Source: a virus | DNA: 55,977 bases | IMG/VR virus record: IMGVR_UViG_3300009180_000048 | Coordinates: 1 to 55,977 of that record | Reading direction: 5' to 3' (one strand) | In this document: positions 17,811 to 26,305 of the stretch, in pieces | How positions within the stretch are numbered: the stretch's first letter is position 1 | Layout of the letters: each line of letters begins with the position of its first letter | Made by a program: the position numbers and the translations under genes | Notes under the pieces: generated by a model | Databases searched by the model: none | The model's input: only the letters and a program-made list of their open reading frames with translations | Told to the model about the DNA's origin: nothing

Positions 17811-18230
17811 ATGATTCCAGTAACTATCATGTGCTACACGGTGCGCCCGGTCGATTATGAACCTATTGATCGGGTATTTACGGTATACCCACTTACAGAG
17901 TGCGCGCAACAATGCTACTCACTTAAAGCCATTCAAAGGACAGGAATTATCCCTGTATCCGGCTATAGGGTAGGAAAGAATTGTCTTCCGCATTCATGGT
18001 ATCTTGAATATATCCGCTTGTTTGAAGCGGATCACCAAGTTATTGTTAGTGGCCGTCCTGATCCTCGGACACGCGATAGGGCACTTATCATCTTTAAGGA
18101 TGATATAGAAGAATGGATAAATAAGTATTGTCCTAATTCAAATCGTACAGAGGATAAATGGTTTGATATGCCAACCCAAACCGACTACGATTTCCTTTAC
18201 GTTATTATTGGTGGTAATAATGCCACTTGA
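17811..18230 (+). CDS. hypothetical protein, 139 aa
   Basis: ATG 17811 preceded by AGAGGTAAA. Mixed alpha/beta with five cysteines (CYT, CAQQC, C in NCLP and KYCP); no zinc pattern clear. The next gene may start at a TTG overlapping its stop, but ATG 18254 is preferred. Part of a run of unknown genes between baseplate clusters. Confidence 0.65.
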   Translation: MIPVTIMCYTVRPVDYEPIDRVFTVYPLTECAQQCYSLKAIQRTGIIPVSGYRVGKNCLPHSWYLEYIRLFEADHQVIVSGRPDPRTRDRALIIFKDDIEEWINKYCPNSNRTEDKWFDMPTQTDYDFLYVIIGGNNAT

Positions 18231-18253
18231 TACCATGTCGTTCCGACTATCTC

Positions 18254-18472
18254 ATGTCTAAAAAATACCCGCGATCACCTACAATTCACATTGTAGATTG
18301 GCCCGATTACAATCGGATAGACGATGAGGAGCGTTTAGCATTATGTTGCGCTAATCTTAATCGTGCCGAACAACTTAGGGTGCCGCTCTCTAACTCTGTA
18401 GAGAGCACTTGTACAAGATGCCTCCAATTATGTCTTATTGGAATGGAAGCATTTGAGATACCAACTGAATAA
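18254..18472 (+). CDS. small hypothetical protein with CxxC
   Basis: 72 aa from ATG 18254; a TTG at 18227 in the same frame overlaps the previous stop. It contains CC, CTRC and a further Cys (ALCC, STCTRCLQLC), suggesting a metal or redox site. Acidic stretch DDEERLALCC near residue 25. Unknown function. Confidence 0.55.
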   Translation: MSKKYPRSPTIHIVDWPDYNRIDDEERLALCCANLNRAEQLRVPLSNSVESTCTRCLQLCLIGMEAFEIPTE

Positions 18473-18487
18473 AGCTTAGGAGTCAAA

Positions 18488-19330
18488 ATGATGCAATTCA
18501 TGACCCATGAGGGTTTAACCCTACGTGCGCCTAAAGAGTTTAGGCGTAACTTCACAGATGAAGTTCTGACGGTACAGCAGGGATTTCTTTTTGATCCCAC
18601 GACTGTCAATACTCGGTCTACAGCAATGGCATGGGCGTCCAGTAGCACCTATGAGACGCGGGTATCGGAATTGCGTTTCTACAGGGCAATAGGACAGACG
18701 GATCGTTCAGAGAGTCATGCACAAGTATGGTATGTATTAGACCAGAGCAACGATACATATTTTGATTTAAGAGAGGAGGAATTTCACTGGCTATTCTTTA
18801 ATGGCCTAATCAATAACGACGGGTCGATTACGCGCGGTATGCGATGGGCTAAAAACGGGTCACAATATCGCCTAATCCCAGAAGGCTCACCAGAGTATGT
18901 TAAGTGCATGGCCCAGCCTATCGTAGACACATGCTTGTCCGAAGGTGAGAAATCGATTTCCGTGAGGTACATCCAATTCGGAAAGACCTATAAGGATGCA
19001 AGTGGAGCCCTATACAGGATTAAACGGGTTCAGGTTACATACCCGGATCATAAGTTTTATCGTGGTTTCCACACTTTAGTACAAGTGCAGCAGGTGCTCT
19101 TGTATCAGAGAGTCCGTAAACCGGTATATGAGGTATATAGCTGGGATCACCCTTATGCACCGCCCACCCTGGCAAATAGATCACGTAAAGAGGGGCTAAC
19201 GTTATCGGACACTGAGTTAACGGATACGAGCTTCTTTGAGCCACAGCTTATCCCGATCTTTTGGGATACAAGGTACTATAAGCCTGAAGATTACCCACCT
19301 GCCCCTACTGTTATCTTTTTAGAGGATTAG
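18488..19330 (+). CDS. hypothetical protein, 280 aa
   Basis: ATG 18488 follows TTAGGAGTC. Aromatic-rich, beta-strand rich, without membrane segments; C-terminal half rich in Tyr, Pro and Arg. Contains one palindrome copy (core 18951) that encodes KSISV. It is the largest protein of the small-gene block between the two baseplate clusters. A virion role is possible but not supported by a motif. Confidence 0.7.
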   Translation: MMQFMTHEGLTLRAPKEFRRNFTDEVLTVQQGFLFDPTTVNTRSTAMAWASSSTYETRVSELRFYRAIGQTDRSESHAQVWYVLDQSNDTYFDLREEEFHWLFFNGLINNDGSITRGMRWAKNGSQYRLIPEGSPEYVKCMAQPIVDTCLSEGEKSISVRYIQFGKTYKDASGALYRIKRVQVTYPDHKFYRGFHTLVQVQQVLLYQRVRKPVYEVYSWDHPYAPPTLANRSRKEGLTLSDTELTDTSFFEPQLIPIFWDTRYYKPEDYPPAPTVIFLED

Positions 19331-19331
19331 A

Positions 19332-19685
19332 ATGTCATCGAATATGTATGGATTTACGTGTGATTTCTTTTGGGAGGGACGCCAGGGCGACTGCCAAATT
19401 GTATATACCGATACTTGGGAATACGATCCATACTCATTAGGGCGGGTATTAGATCAATGGGAAACAAACGATCCAATCGAATTAGCCAAGTACGAGATTA
19501 AGCATCGTGATTGGAGTAAGCCATCGGAATCAGTAAGGATTTGTGTATGGTCTGTGATCGTCTATTACCTCGACACCGATCCAGGCGATCACACCTTTAA
19601 ACCTCCTACACCAACAGAAAGGGAGCTTCTGGAGCTAATAGCCAATGGAGAGGCGCAGAATTTCGTACATGGATGGGATACCTAA
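19332..19685 (+). CDS. hypothetical protein, 117 aa
   Basis: Begins one base after the previous stop (TAGAATG context). Acidic, Trp/Tyr-rich, alpha/beta; ends AQNFVHGWDT. The stop TAA is followed at once by the start of a 27-residue frame at 19685. Function unknown. Confidence 0.6.
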   Translation: MSSNMYGFTCDFFWEGRQGDCQIVYTDTWEYDPYSLGRVLDQWETNDPIELAKYEIKHRDWSKPSESVRICVWSVIVYYLDTDPGDHTFKPPTPTERELLELIANGEAQNFVHGWDT

Positions 19686-19768
19686 TGGACAAAGCAAGGT
19701 GCGTAACTTGTGACAAGGTTGTAGATGTTCTCGTATACTATAGATCGGAAATCGATTACCGGTTATAG
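19685..19768 (+). CDS. possible 27-aa Cys-pair peptide
   Basis: The ATG overlaps the upstream stop (TAATG). The peptide starts MDKARCVTCDKVVDVLVYY with one CxxC, and its C-terminus EIDYRL is encoded by a palindrome copy (core 19750). It is short and could be chance; coupling and the CxxC make it worth recording. Confidence 0.25.
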   Translation: MDKARCVTCDKVVDVLVYYRSEIDYRL

Positions 19769-19774
19769 CATTTC

Positions 19775-20995
19775 ATGCCAAAGCACACCGGTATCTTTAT
19801 GATGGGAAAGATTTATGATCGTTCCACACGAACGATCACGAATCTATGGATGCCACAGAGTAAGATTATTTTATCCTCTATAGATGTTGAAATAACGCTT
19901 GGTTTGAGCCATAAGATAACAGCCTCGCTTGAGATGCCGTATCGTGAGGGATTAGCGATAGTAGAGGGAACGTTATTCAGCATCAGCAACATTTTGTCAG
20001 TTAGGTTTGGGTATTCACAGACGGGTTGGATGAGTCCTTGGATGGCGGGGATTATGACGAATCCATCGTGTTCTTTATCGGATACATGGACAATAGGGAT
20101 AGAGGCACAAGGGGGAGGAGCGTTAGCGTTAGCACGTACAGCAACAAAAGAATGGAGTGGTACTCGGTACTATATTATTGAGGAGATAGCATCACGATTA
20201 GGGCTACTGGTTGAAGCAGACTGTATTAACCAGAAGATGACGGAGCCGGTAACACTTAATCAGACGGGTGAGACATACTTTCTGTACTTAGCGGCAATCA
20301 TACACGATGCAGGATATGATTTTTTCATATCGTCTAATTTAGACGGTAAAGCAACGCTCTTTATTAAGGATAGGATGTCTGCGCCTCGACCTGCAAGGTC
20401 ATTTGTTAAGTACGGCCCTATAGACAGAGATAAGAACCAGTACCCGATTTTAGAGTTTGATTCCGAACCAACACCTTTTAAATCATCTGGAGACGCAGCT
20501 ATCAAATCGGTATGGATGGACGATGAGGGAAATATCGTAAAGTACACGGCTACAGAAAGTGCGAGTGCATTACCTCGGACGGGTACAGGAAGCGTAGCAG
20601 GGGGAAAGGAGGATATTAGACATGATGAATCTGGGCTGTATATGGACCAGCAAGTTTTATCTTACGAGAGCGGGGAATTAATGTTTTTACCATCTCAATG
20701 GTCAACTGCTTCTGAAGCATCGGTACAAGCGAAGTACGATGAGGGGTTAGCGATTCCTCCATGGAAGACATCTATAACAACGATAGGTATTCCTAATATG
20801 TTGCCAGGGGAGTTAGTAGCGATTTACGGATGTTCTAAGCGATACGATGGGAATTACGGTGTATTTTCAGTAAAGCACTCAATAAGTGATGGTGGATTTA
20901 GTACATCCTTTGAATGTACACGTAATGCGTTTAGCGGGCTTCAAGGATATGGAGACGATAACTACCCTGTGGAAACGCCTCCTGTTGGAGCGTAG
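19775..20995 (+). CDS. baseplate hub protein (gp27 / late-control D-like)
   Basis: 406 aa, the size of a hub monomer. N-terminal beta domain (IDVEITLGLSHKITASLEMP, with a GTLFSI... VRFGYSQTGW segment) and a middle IIEEIASRLGL helix plus HDAGYDFFISSNLDGKATLF strand match the layout of the gpD/gp27 hub family, which forms the trimeric torus under the tube. It precedes the spike gene, as usual. The start ATG 19775 has a weak ribosome site. Confidence 0.75.
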   Translation: MPKHTGIFMMGKIYDRSTRTITNLWMPQSKIILSSIDVEITLGLSHKITASLEMPYREGLAIVEGTLFSISNILSVRFGYSQTGWMSPWMAGIMTNPSCSLSDTWTIGIEAQGGGALALARTATKEWSGTRYYIIEEIASRLGLLVEADCINQKMTEPVTLNQTGETYFLYLAAIIHDAGYDFFISSNLDGKATLFIKDRMSAPRPARSFVKYGPIDRDKNQYPILEFDSEPTPFKSSGDAAIKSVWMDDEGNIVKYTATESASALPRTGTGSVAGGKEDIRHDESGLYMDQQVLSYESGELMFLPSQWSTASEASVQAKYDEGLAIPPWKTSITTIGIPNMLPGELVAIYGCSKRYDGNYGVFSVKHSISDGGFSTSFECTRNAFSGLQGYGDDNYPVETPPVGA

Positions 20996-21021
20996 CTTCA
21001 GCTAACGGTAACTTCAAACAG

Positions 21022-21049
21022 TTGACAGTTTATCGTTTAATATTAAAAT
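21022..21049 (+). promoter_or_regulatory. sigma70-like promoter
   Basis: TTGACA at 21022-21027, 16 bp, TAAAAT at 21044-21049, upstream of the spike gene at 21078. Confidence 0.5.
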
Positions 21050-21077
21050 TCTTGTTATAGCCATTCAGGAAGTAACC

Positions 21078-21959
21078 ATGCCTGTATTCAATAGTATAAA
21101 CGAAGGACTTGATTGGTTAATAAGGTTCGTATCGGAGCGTGGAATAGAGGGTTTATTCCATAGGTTTTATGGTACATACTCAGGAAAGGTAAGTGATGTA
21201 AGAGATCCCGATAGAGAGGGGAAGGTAAAGCTTGTTATTCCTGTTTTGGGATCAGACGAACCCTACGGAATATGGGCACGTCCTATGTTTCCGGGTGCAG
21301 CGGCAAAGCACGGATTTTACTTTACTCCAGAGGTAGGGGATCAGGTATGGGTAACCTTTGAGAATGGGGATTCAAAGCGTCCGTTATACCAAGGTGGTCC
21401 GGTTATTAAGGCGCAGTACCCAGACGAGTTCAAGAGTATAAATGCCGATGTACGGGGGATACGGACACCATCAGGTATATTGATTAGGTTTAGCGATGAT
21501 CCATTAGACACAAACGTAGTGATAGAGCATCCTACGGGGAGCGCCTTGAATTTATCTAAGGAGGGGAATGTACTCTTGATGGGGAGTAACGGGTCTAATT
21601 TATTCATTAATTCCGAAGCAGGAGAGACAACACTAATAGATAAAACGGGTGCAATGGTATCGATGGTAGAGGGAGCGGTTACGCTTGTAAGTAAGGAAGG
21701 GAGAACGATAGAGGTAGGCGATGAGATAACGGTTATGAGTACAGGTAAAATAAACATCAATGGCGGCGCATCGGTTAACATTATATCTGGTAATGTGAAG
21801 TTGGGAGCAGGAGTAATGGATTCACTCGTAAAGGGTGGAACGTTTACAGCTTTATTTAATGTCCATACGCACCCATGTACGTCACCGGGAACACCATCAG
21901 GACCGCCGATTATTCCAATGACGGCAGCACATACGACGTTAAACGTCAAGGGGTCATAA
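21078..21959 (+). CDS. baseplate spike protein (gpV / gp5 C-terminal-like)
   Basis: 293 aa. An OB-fold (residues about 30-110, YSGKVSDVRDPDREGKVKLV and PEVGDQVWVTFENGD) is followed by a repetitive beta-helix (residues about 125-255) and ends in HTHPC and TPSGPP, the metal-binding tip pattern of phage spikes. It would be the membrane-piercing needle. There is no lysozyme domain, so peptidoglycan cutting must come from elsewhere. Promoter-like sequence at 21022. Confidence 0.88.
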   Translation: MPVFNSINEGLDWLIRFVSERGIEGLFHRFYGTYSGKVSDVRDPDREGKVKLVIPVLGSDEPYGIWARPMFPGAAAKHGFYFTPEVGDQVWVTFENGDSKRPLYQGGPVIKAQYPDEFKSINADVRGIRTPSGILIRFSDDPLDTNVVIEHPTGSALNLSKEGNVLLMGSNGSNLFINSEAGETTLIDKTGAMVSMVEGAVTLVSKEGRTIEVGDEITVMSTGKININGGASVNIISGNVKLGAGVMDSLVKGGTFTALFNVHTHPCTSPGTPSGPPIIPMTAAHTTLNVKGS

Positions 21960-22294
21960 TGGATACACTTCTAAGTAAGTACACATCTATGAGGATCAAG
22001 GCTGCTGAGCAGATACAGCGGTCAATAGAGAAGATGTCACAATCACCGTCTATGGAACGGGTATTTGATATGACGGAGTTACAGATAGCGATAGATACGT
22101 ATGACATTTGCCTTGAGCTAATGAGGAACGAGCGTAGCAATAGCCCTATGTGGCTATCGGAGCAGTTATCAAAGCGGATCGACGTTTTACTTAAGCTTGC
22201 TGGTAGTAACCAGTTAAAGATAGCGTATACGCATAGGGTTGGACAGCTTCTAATGAAGCAGATATCCTTAATCCAGGCAGGAGCTACCCCATGA
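21959..22294 (+). CDS. hypothetical helical protein next to the spike
   Basis: 111 aa from ATG 21959, which overlaps the spike stop (TAATG). Mostly helical and charged (SMRIKAAEQIQRSIEKM). No membrane segment. Translational coupling to the spike and to the next small gene (ATGA overlap) suggests a baseplate assembly partner. Confidence 0.65.
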   Translation: MDTLLSKYTSMRIKAAEQIQRSIEKMSQSPSMERVFDMTELQIAIDTYDICLELMRNERSNSPMWLSEQLSKRIDVLLKLAGSNQLKIAYTHRVGQLLMKQISLIQAGATP

Positions 22295-22494
22295 GGATGA
22301 GCATAAGGGGTGCAATTAGGTCCGTCATAGCGAATGGATACCCTACAATTACACCAATGTTACGGATTGTACGGTTTGCGTTTCTATTATGGATAAACGG
22401 TATCCTTTCAGCGGGTATGATTTATACCATCCTTAGGAAGTTATTCTGTCAAAAGCCTAACAATTTAAGGAGTCAAAATGCGCCTACTCATTGA
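22291..22494 (+). CDS. small membrane protein
   Basis: 67 aa, ATGA overlap with the upstream gene. Residues about 25-48 (LRIVRFAFLLWINGILSAGM) form a single hydrophobic transmembrane segment with positive residues on both sides. The C-terminus overlaps the next gene by 17 bp. A holin or other lysis role is possible, but no other evidence supports it. Confidence 0.5.
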   Translation: MRMSIRGAIRSVIANGYPTITPMLRIVRFAFLLWINGILSAGMIYTILRKLFCQKPNNLRSQNAPTH

Positions 22495-22786
22495 ATCACT
22501 TTCCAACCTCACTGGTGCGTCAATTCTTGACATTGCAAATCGCATGATTTCAATAGATTCGGAGCTATCAGAAACCGAACGCAATTGGAATCACAACGTA
22601 GCCAATGGTTTACGCACACTTGCGAAGGTATACGGATCACAAAGGTATGATGCGATCCTAAGCAGATTTAAGAGCAGCTTATCGCAGATGAAGGATGGAG
22701 ATGAAACGATTACATCTATCCGCAAGCTTGATGCTGTATTAGCTGACGATATCAAAGCACTTCTAAGTAAGCTTGATAGTGTATGA
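22478..22786 (+). CDS. hypothetical protein, 102 aa
   Basis: ATG 22478 follows TTAAGGAGTC. Helical; N-terminus MRLLIESLSN partly resembles the tag in the 41-49 kb genes. Last base overlaps the next gene by ATGA. The function is not recognised; its place between spike and wedge genes suggests a baseplate role. Confidence 0.6.
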   Translation: MRLLIESLSNLTGASILDIANRMISIDSELSETERNWNHNVANGLRTLAKVYGSQRYDAILSRFKSSLSQMKDGDETITSIRKLDAVLADDIKALLSKLDSV

Positions 22787-23142
22787 GTAGATGTAAGTTT
22801 CCTATCCTTCCGATACCTTCTATCCCAGCACTATCACTGGAAATCGATTTCCAATTACCGGTGATGAAATTACCCAAGCTACCTAAGTTTGGCGTACCTC
22901 CTCCAAGGGTACGACTACCATCAATAAGCATTCCAGGGTTTCCCATATCGATAGATATTGATTTAGAGCTTCCGATACTTAAGCTGCCAAAGATACCAAA
23001 GATACATCCAGATTTAGCACTTAGAATATCGCTACCACCATTGAGCATACCGATTATATCGTTTGATATTGATTTAGAGCTACCAACGTTTAGGCTTCCG
23101 ACTATCTCTTTGCTTCCAGCATGTCCCCTGGACTATCTGTAA
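22783..23142 (+). CDS. Pro/Leu/Ile repetitive protein in baseplate cluster
   Basis: 119 aa made almost wholly of alternating hydrophobic/Pro units: LPIPSIPALS, SISIPGFPISIDIDLELP and LKLPKIPKI. The unit I-D-x-D/E-L-P recurs at residues about 19-25, 58-63 and 95-100. This suggests an extended or beta-helical rod, perhaps a clamp in the baseplate. It contains no membrane signal. A perfect palindrome copy (core 22842) encodes EIDF. Confidence 0.6.
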   Translation: MSRCKFPILPIPSIPALSLEIDFQLPVMKLPKLPKFGVPPPRVRLPSISIPGFPISIDIDLELPILKLPKIPKIHPDLALRISLPPLSIPIISFDIDLELPTFRLPTISLLPACPLDYL

Positions 23143-23179
23143 ATGGACTATATGTAAAGGAAAGCGTTATAGGGTATGT

Positions 23180-23539
23180 ATGACCAAGGGCATAGGATTT
23201 CCGTTTAGGCGGGATGAGACACTACCTGTATCACCACTAACAGAGGATGATGCGATAAGGGAGAGTATTGAGCAGATATTACTTGTAACCAAGGGGGAGC
23301 GGGTATATCGGCCAATGGTAGGAAGTGGATTGAATAGTTTACTATTTGAGCAGAACACACCGGTATTGCAGGCACTAATGAGAGAGGAGATAAGGAGGTC
23401 GATACGTGCGCAGGAGAAGAGGATACAGGTCATCGACATACTTATAAAATCGTATGATAACCGAATTGAGGTTAGGGTAACATATAGTCGTCTTGGCAGT
23501 ACACGTACTGCGAATATAGCGATTCAGAGGGGCGCATGA
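23180..23539 (+). CDS. baseplate wedge protein (gp25/gpW-like)
   Basis: 119 aa, the family size. GIGFPFRRDETLPVSPL at the start, then ESIEQILLVTKGERVYRP and GSGLNSLLFE are the signature of gp25-like wedge proteins, which resemble the lysozyme fold and link the sheath initiator to the wedge. The next gene overlaps by 4 bp. Highly recognisable. Confidence 0.93.
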   Translation: MTKGIGFPFRRDETLPVSPLTEDDAIRESIEQILLVTKGERVYRPMVGSGLNSLLFEQNTPVLQALMREEIRRSIRAQEKRIQVIDILIKSYDNRIEVRVTYSRLGSTRTANIAIQRGA

Positions 23540-25629
23540 GCAGCTATTTACAGCGTGATTTTGATACGATGCAAGCAGAGATTATGCAGCGTGTAAAGAC
23601 GAAGTATGGAGACGTATACGATGATTTTTCAGCATCGGGCCAGGGCATGATGCTTATGGACATTATTGCTTATGCTGCTGAAGTCGTAGCATTTTATGTT
23701 GATAGACGGGCGAAAGAAAGCTTTATGAGTTTAGCAGAGGAGCCATGGAACGTAGCGATGCTTGCACGTCAGAACGGCTATCGTGCGAGAGCGGCTGTAG
23801 CGGCTTCGGGGATAGCGAGGGTAGGACCGAGCCAAGAGTATGATTTTGAGTTTAGCATTCCTGTTGGATATGCGTTTAAGAATGGAACGGGCAAGGTATT
23901 TGAGACAACAGAACAGATAACGTATGATGCAGGAACGACTACCAGCCAATTAATAAATGTAAGGGAGGGGAGAAGTTACTTAATCGTTAGGAGTTCTACT
24001 GGCTTAGAGGATCAGGAGATAGGGATAACTGGTATCCCGAAGGGCTACTATTTATGCAATGGGTCTGTTAGGGTAATTGTAGACGGTGTTGAATGGGAGG
24101 AGGTAAGCCACTTATCGTTTGACGCATTAGAGCAGTACGAGGTACTATATTTAGACAATCCACCAAAGATAAGATTTGGTAATGGGATATCTGGTGCTAT
24201 ACCTACGAGTGGTAGTGAGATACGGGTTATTTATGTTCTTTGCAGTGGTAGGGATGGGAATGTATCGGGGATAAGCAGCGCGGTTACCCCGTTAACGTAT
24301 GGGAATACGACGATAGATTTGAGTATAAGCCAGGAGGGAACGGCCAGTGGAGGGGACTACCCTGAGACGATAGATGAGATAAGGGCGAAAGCGCCTGGAT
24401 ACATAGCGGCGCGTGAGGTAGCGATAACGCAAAGGGACTACTACGGTTTAGCGAGTGCATACACGCATTCACAGTACGGAGCGGTAGCGGTAGCACAGGC
24501 GTATTGTGCGCGTACAATAACGGGGGACATAGAGACGAATAATTATGTATCGGACATGCAGGGGTTATTTGATACGTATTTAGCCGCAAATGGTACGGAT
24601 TCAGAGACGATATCTGGAAATATGACAGATATTACCACCTGTACAACGGATATAGCGTCTAAATGTTCACTTATTCTTGGTTGTACAGATACGATACAGA
24701 CGAATATAGACACGATAGTAACGAAGGCACGGTCTGTACTTGGTAGGAGTGACATATTGGTATCGCCCCAGGGTCACTTTGATTTATACTTACAGGAGGA
24801 ATCGGATTCTATTGTAACGCTACCTGAATTGATAGCATTAATGGAGGCATCATCGGATGCTGCTATAGTAGCGATAGCACCGGACATAGAGGATATGAAG
24901 AATACATTCTCGATAGCGTCTGGTACGGTAGAGAATGCGATAACGGCTTTAGATGCGCTTGGTAATTCGATTATTACTTGTTGTGACGAGATAACGACGC
25001 AGCGTGGAACGATAGATGCTTATGTAGCTACAGTACAGACGGACAATAGCACGATCATAACGGAAGCAAACGCTACGAAATCGATTACCGATGGCCATGC
25101 AGCGACGTATATTGTTTACCAAACGGAGTTTGAGACAGCCTACCAAGCATTAGTAGAACACCTGAACGACGTTATATCCGCAGATGGTATGAGTAATATG
25201 ATTACCGTACCTATTTTAGCGATAGACAGTGGAGGTTATTATACAGCGCCGTCTACTGGGCTTATGCGGGGACTGGAGACATATTTAGAGGAGCGTTCGG
25301 ACGTAGCACACATGGTACGTGTGGTGAGTGGAGCACGCACGATGGTAGGAGTAGACCTACAGATAGGGGTTAGGGTAATCGTAGGATATGTATTTTCGGA
25401 GGTAACAACACAGATAGACAATTTAGTAAGGAGTGAGTTGAAGAGAAGGAAGTTTGGTATATCGCTTTACGTATCAAGGATACACCAGATTATACAGAGT
25501 GTAATTGGGGTAGACGTATTTAACGTCACGTTCGCATCGGAGCGTGAATTAGACAGTTATGGGAATCTGCTGATAACGGCTGAGAGTGTTATTGTACCAG
25601 GGGATATCGTTATATCCCCTATGGAGTGA
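23536..25629 (+). CDS. baseplate wedge protein (gp6/gpJ-like)
   Basis: 697 aa. N-terminus (LQRDFDTMQAEIM, then MMLMDIIAYAAEVVAFYVDR) and the middle NPPKIRFGNGISGAIP segment are typical of the gp6/J family, whose dimers form the wedge ring. It is longer than P2 gpJ, with an insertion rich in Thr/Ser/Asp around residues 330-560 that includes helical repeats. It overlaps gp25 by 4 bp. Palindrome copy at 25079 encodes KSITD. Confidence 0.92.
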   Translation: MSSYLQRDFDTMQAEIMQRVKTKYGDVYDDFSASGQGMMLMDIIAYAAEVVAFYVDRRAKESFMSLAEEPWNVAMLARQNGYRARAAVAASGIARVGPSQEYDFEFSIPVGYAFKNGTGKVFETTEQITYDAGTTTSQLINVREGRSYLIVRSSTGLEDQEIGITGIPKGYYLCNGSVRVIVDGVEWEEVSHLSFDALEQYEVLYLDNPPKIRFGNGISGAIPTSGSEIRVIYVLCSGRDGNVSGISSAVTPLTYGNTTIDLSISQEGTASGGDYPETIDEIRAKAPGYIAAREVAITQRDYYGLASAYTHSQYGAVAVAQAYCARTITGDIETNNYVSDMQGLFDTYLAANGTDSETISGNMTDITTCTTDIASKCSLILGCTDTIQTNIDTIVTKARSVLGRSDILVSPQGHFDLYLQEESDSIVTLPELIALMEASSDAAIVAIAPDIEDMKNTFSIASGTVENAITALDALGNSIITCCDEITTQRGTIDAYVATVQTDNSTIITEANATKSITDGHAATYIVYQTEFETAYQALVEHLNDVISADGMSNMITVPILAIDSGGYYTAPSTGLMRGLETYLEERSDVAHMVRVVSGARTMVGVDLQIGVRVIVGYVFSEVTTQIDNLVRSELKRRKFGISLYVSRIHQIIQSVIGVDVFNVTFASERELDSYGNLLITAESVIVPGDIVISPME

Positions 25630-25633
25630 TCCG

Positions 25634-26302
25634 ATGCCATTAAGTCAGCGTCTAAGTATAAGCTACCCTGCGAATGGTGCTGATCCATGGTATGACGCTT
25701 TTAAGGGGTTTGTAGACGGCGTAGATCAACATTTATTTGCGGCGATGGAGGATAGGAATAATTTACTGATAGGGGGAGGGGAAGGGAGTTGGAATTCGGA
25801 TACGGGTGTATTTAGCTGGAGTGAGTCTATACAGATATTGACGCCTTCTACTGGGAAGTTGCAGACGATAGGGGCATCATCGGTAACGGTCACATCAGGA
25901 CAGATGATTGTTAGCACGATTACACGTGGAGCTACCAGAGCGGTAGTTTTAGCGATGAGCGTAGCCAATTATGTGAGTAGCAACAGTAACCAGATAGTGA
26001 TTGGATATCGGTTAGGGGAGACGCTGTACCTTAGGACGGGGCAACGTCTATCGAATGGTGACACGGTACAGGTTGGGACGGGTGTTAGTTACATAGACAT
26101 AAAGGATAAGTTTATTCTTGATAACGAGACATGGGAATTTGAGTTAACGGAGACGCCATCACCGTCTTGTATACCGATAGTCGATATAGATGGGGTATTA
26201 ACGGAAGGGTACACGATAGTAGGGAAATCGATTACCGTAACGGAGTACCCTGTATATGTAGATGTTGATGGCTGGGTACTTACAGTTAGATATAGGAAGT
26301 AA
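25634..26302 (+). CDS. hypothetical baseplate / fibre-connecting protein
   Basis: 222 aa from ATG 25634. The 25586 start would overlap the gp6 gene without a ribosome site and is rejected. A short helix (residues 15-40, GADPWYDAFKGFVDGVDQHLF) precedes a beta-rich body, with a conserved-looking TVTEYPVYVDVDGWVL C-terminus. It lies between the gp6- and gpI-like genes, where T4-type phages hold wedge components. Palindrome at 26226 encodes KSITV. Confidence 0.6.
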   Translation: MPLSQRLSISYPANGADPWYDAFKGFVDGVDQHLFAAMEDRNNLLIGGGEGSWNSDTGVFSWSESIQILTPSTGKLQTIGASSVTVTSGQMIVSTITRGATRAVVLAMSVANYVSSNSNQIVIGYRLGETLYLRTGQRLSNGDTVQVGTGVSYIDIKDKFILDNETWEFELTETPSPSCIPIVDIDGVLTEGYTIVGKSITVTEYPVYVDVDGWVLTVRYRK

Positions 26303-26305
26303 GCT

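Noticed and set aside
21341-21949. 202-aa minus-strand ORF
   Set aside because: Lies fully opposite the clear spike gene and has no domain.
21078-21959. Lysozyme domain on the spike
   Set aside because: The protein goes from OB-fold straight to beta-helix; no lysozyme motif.
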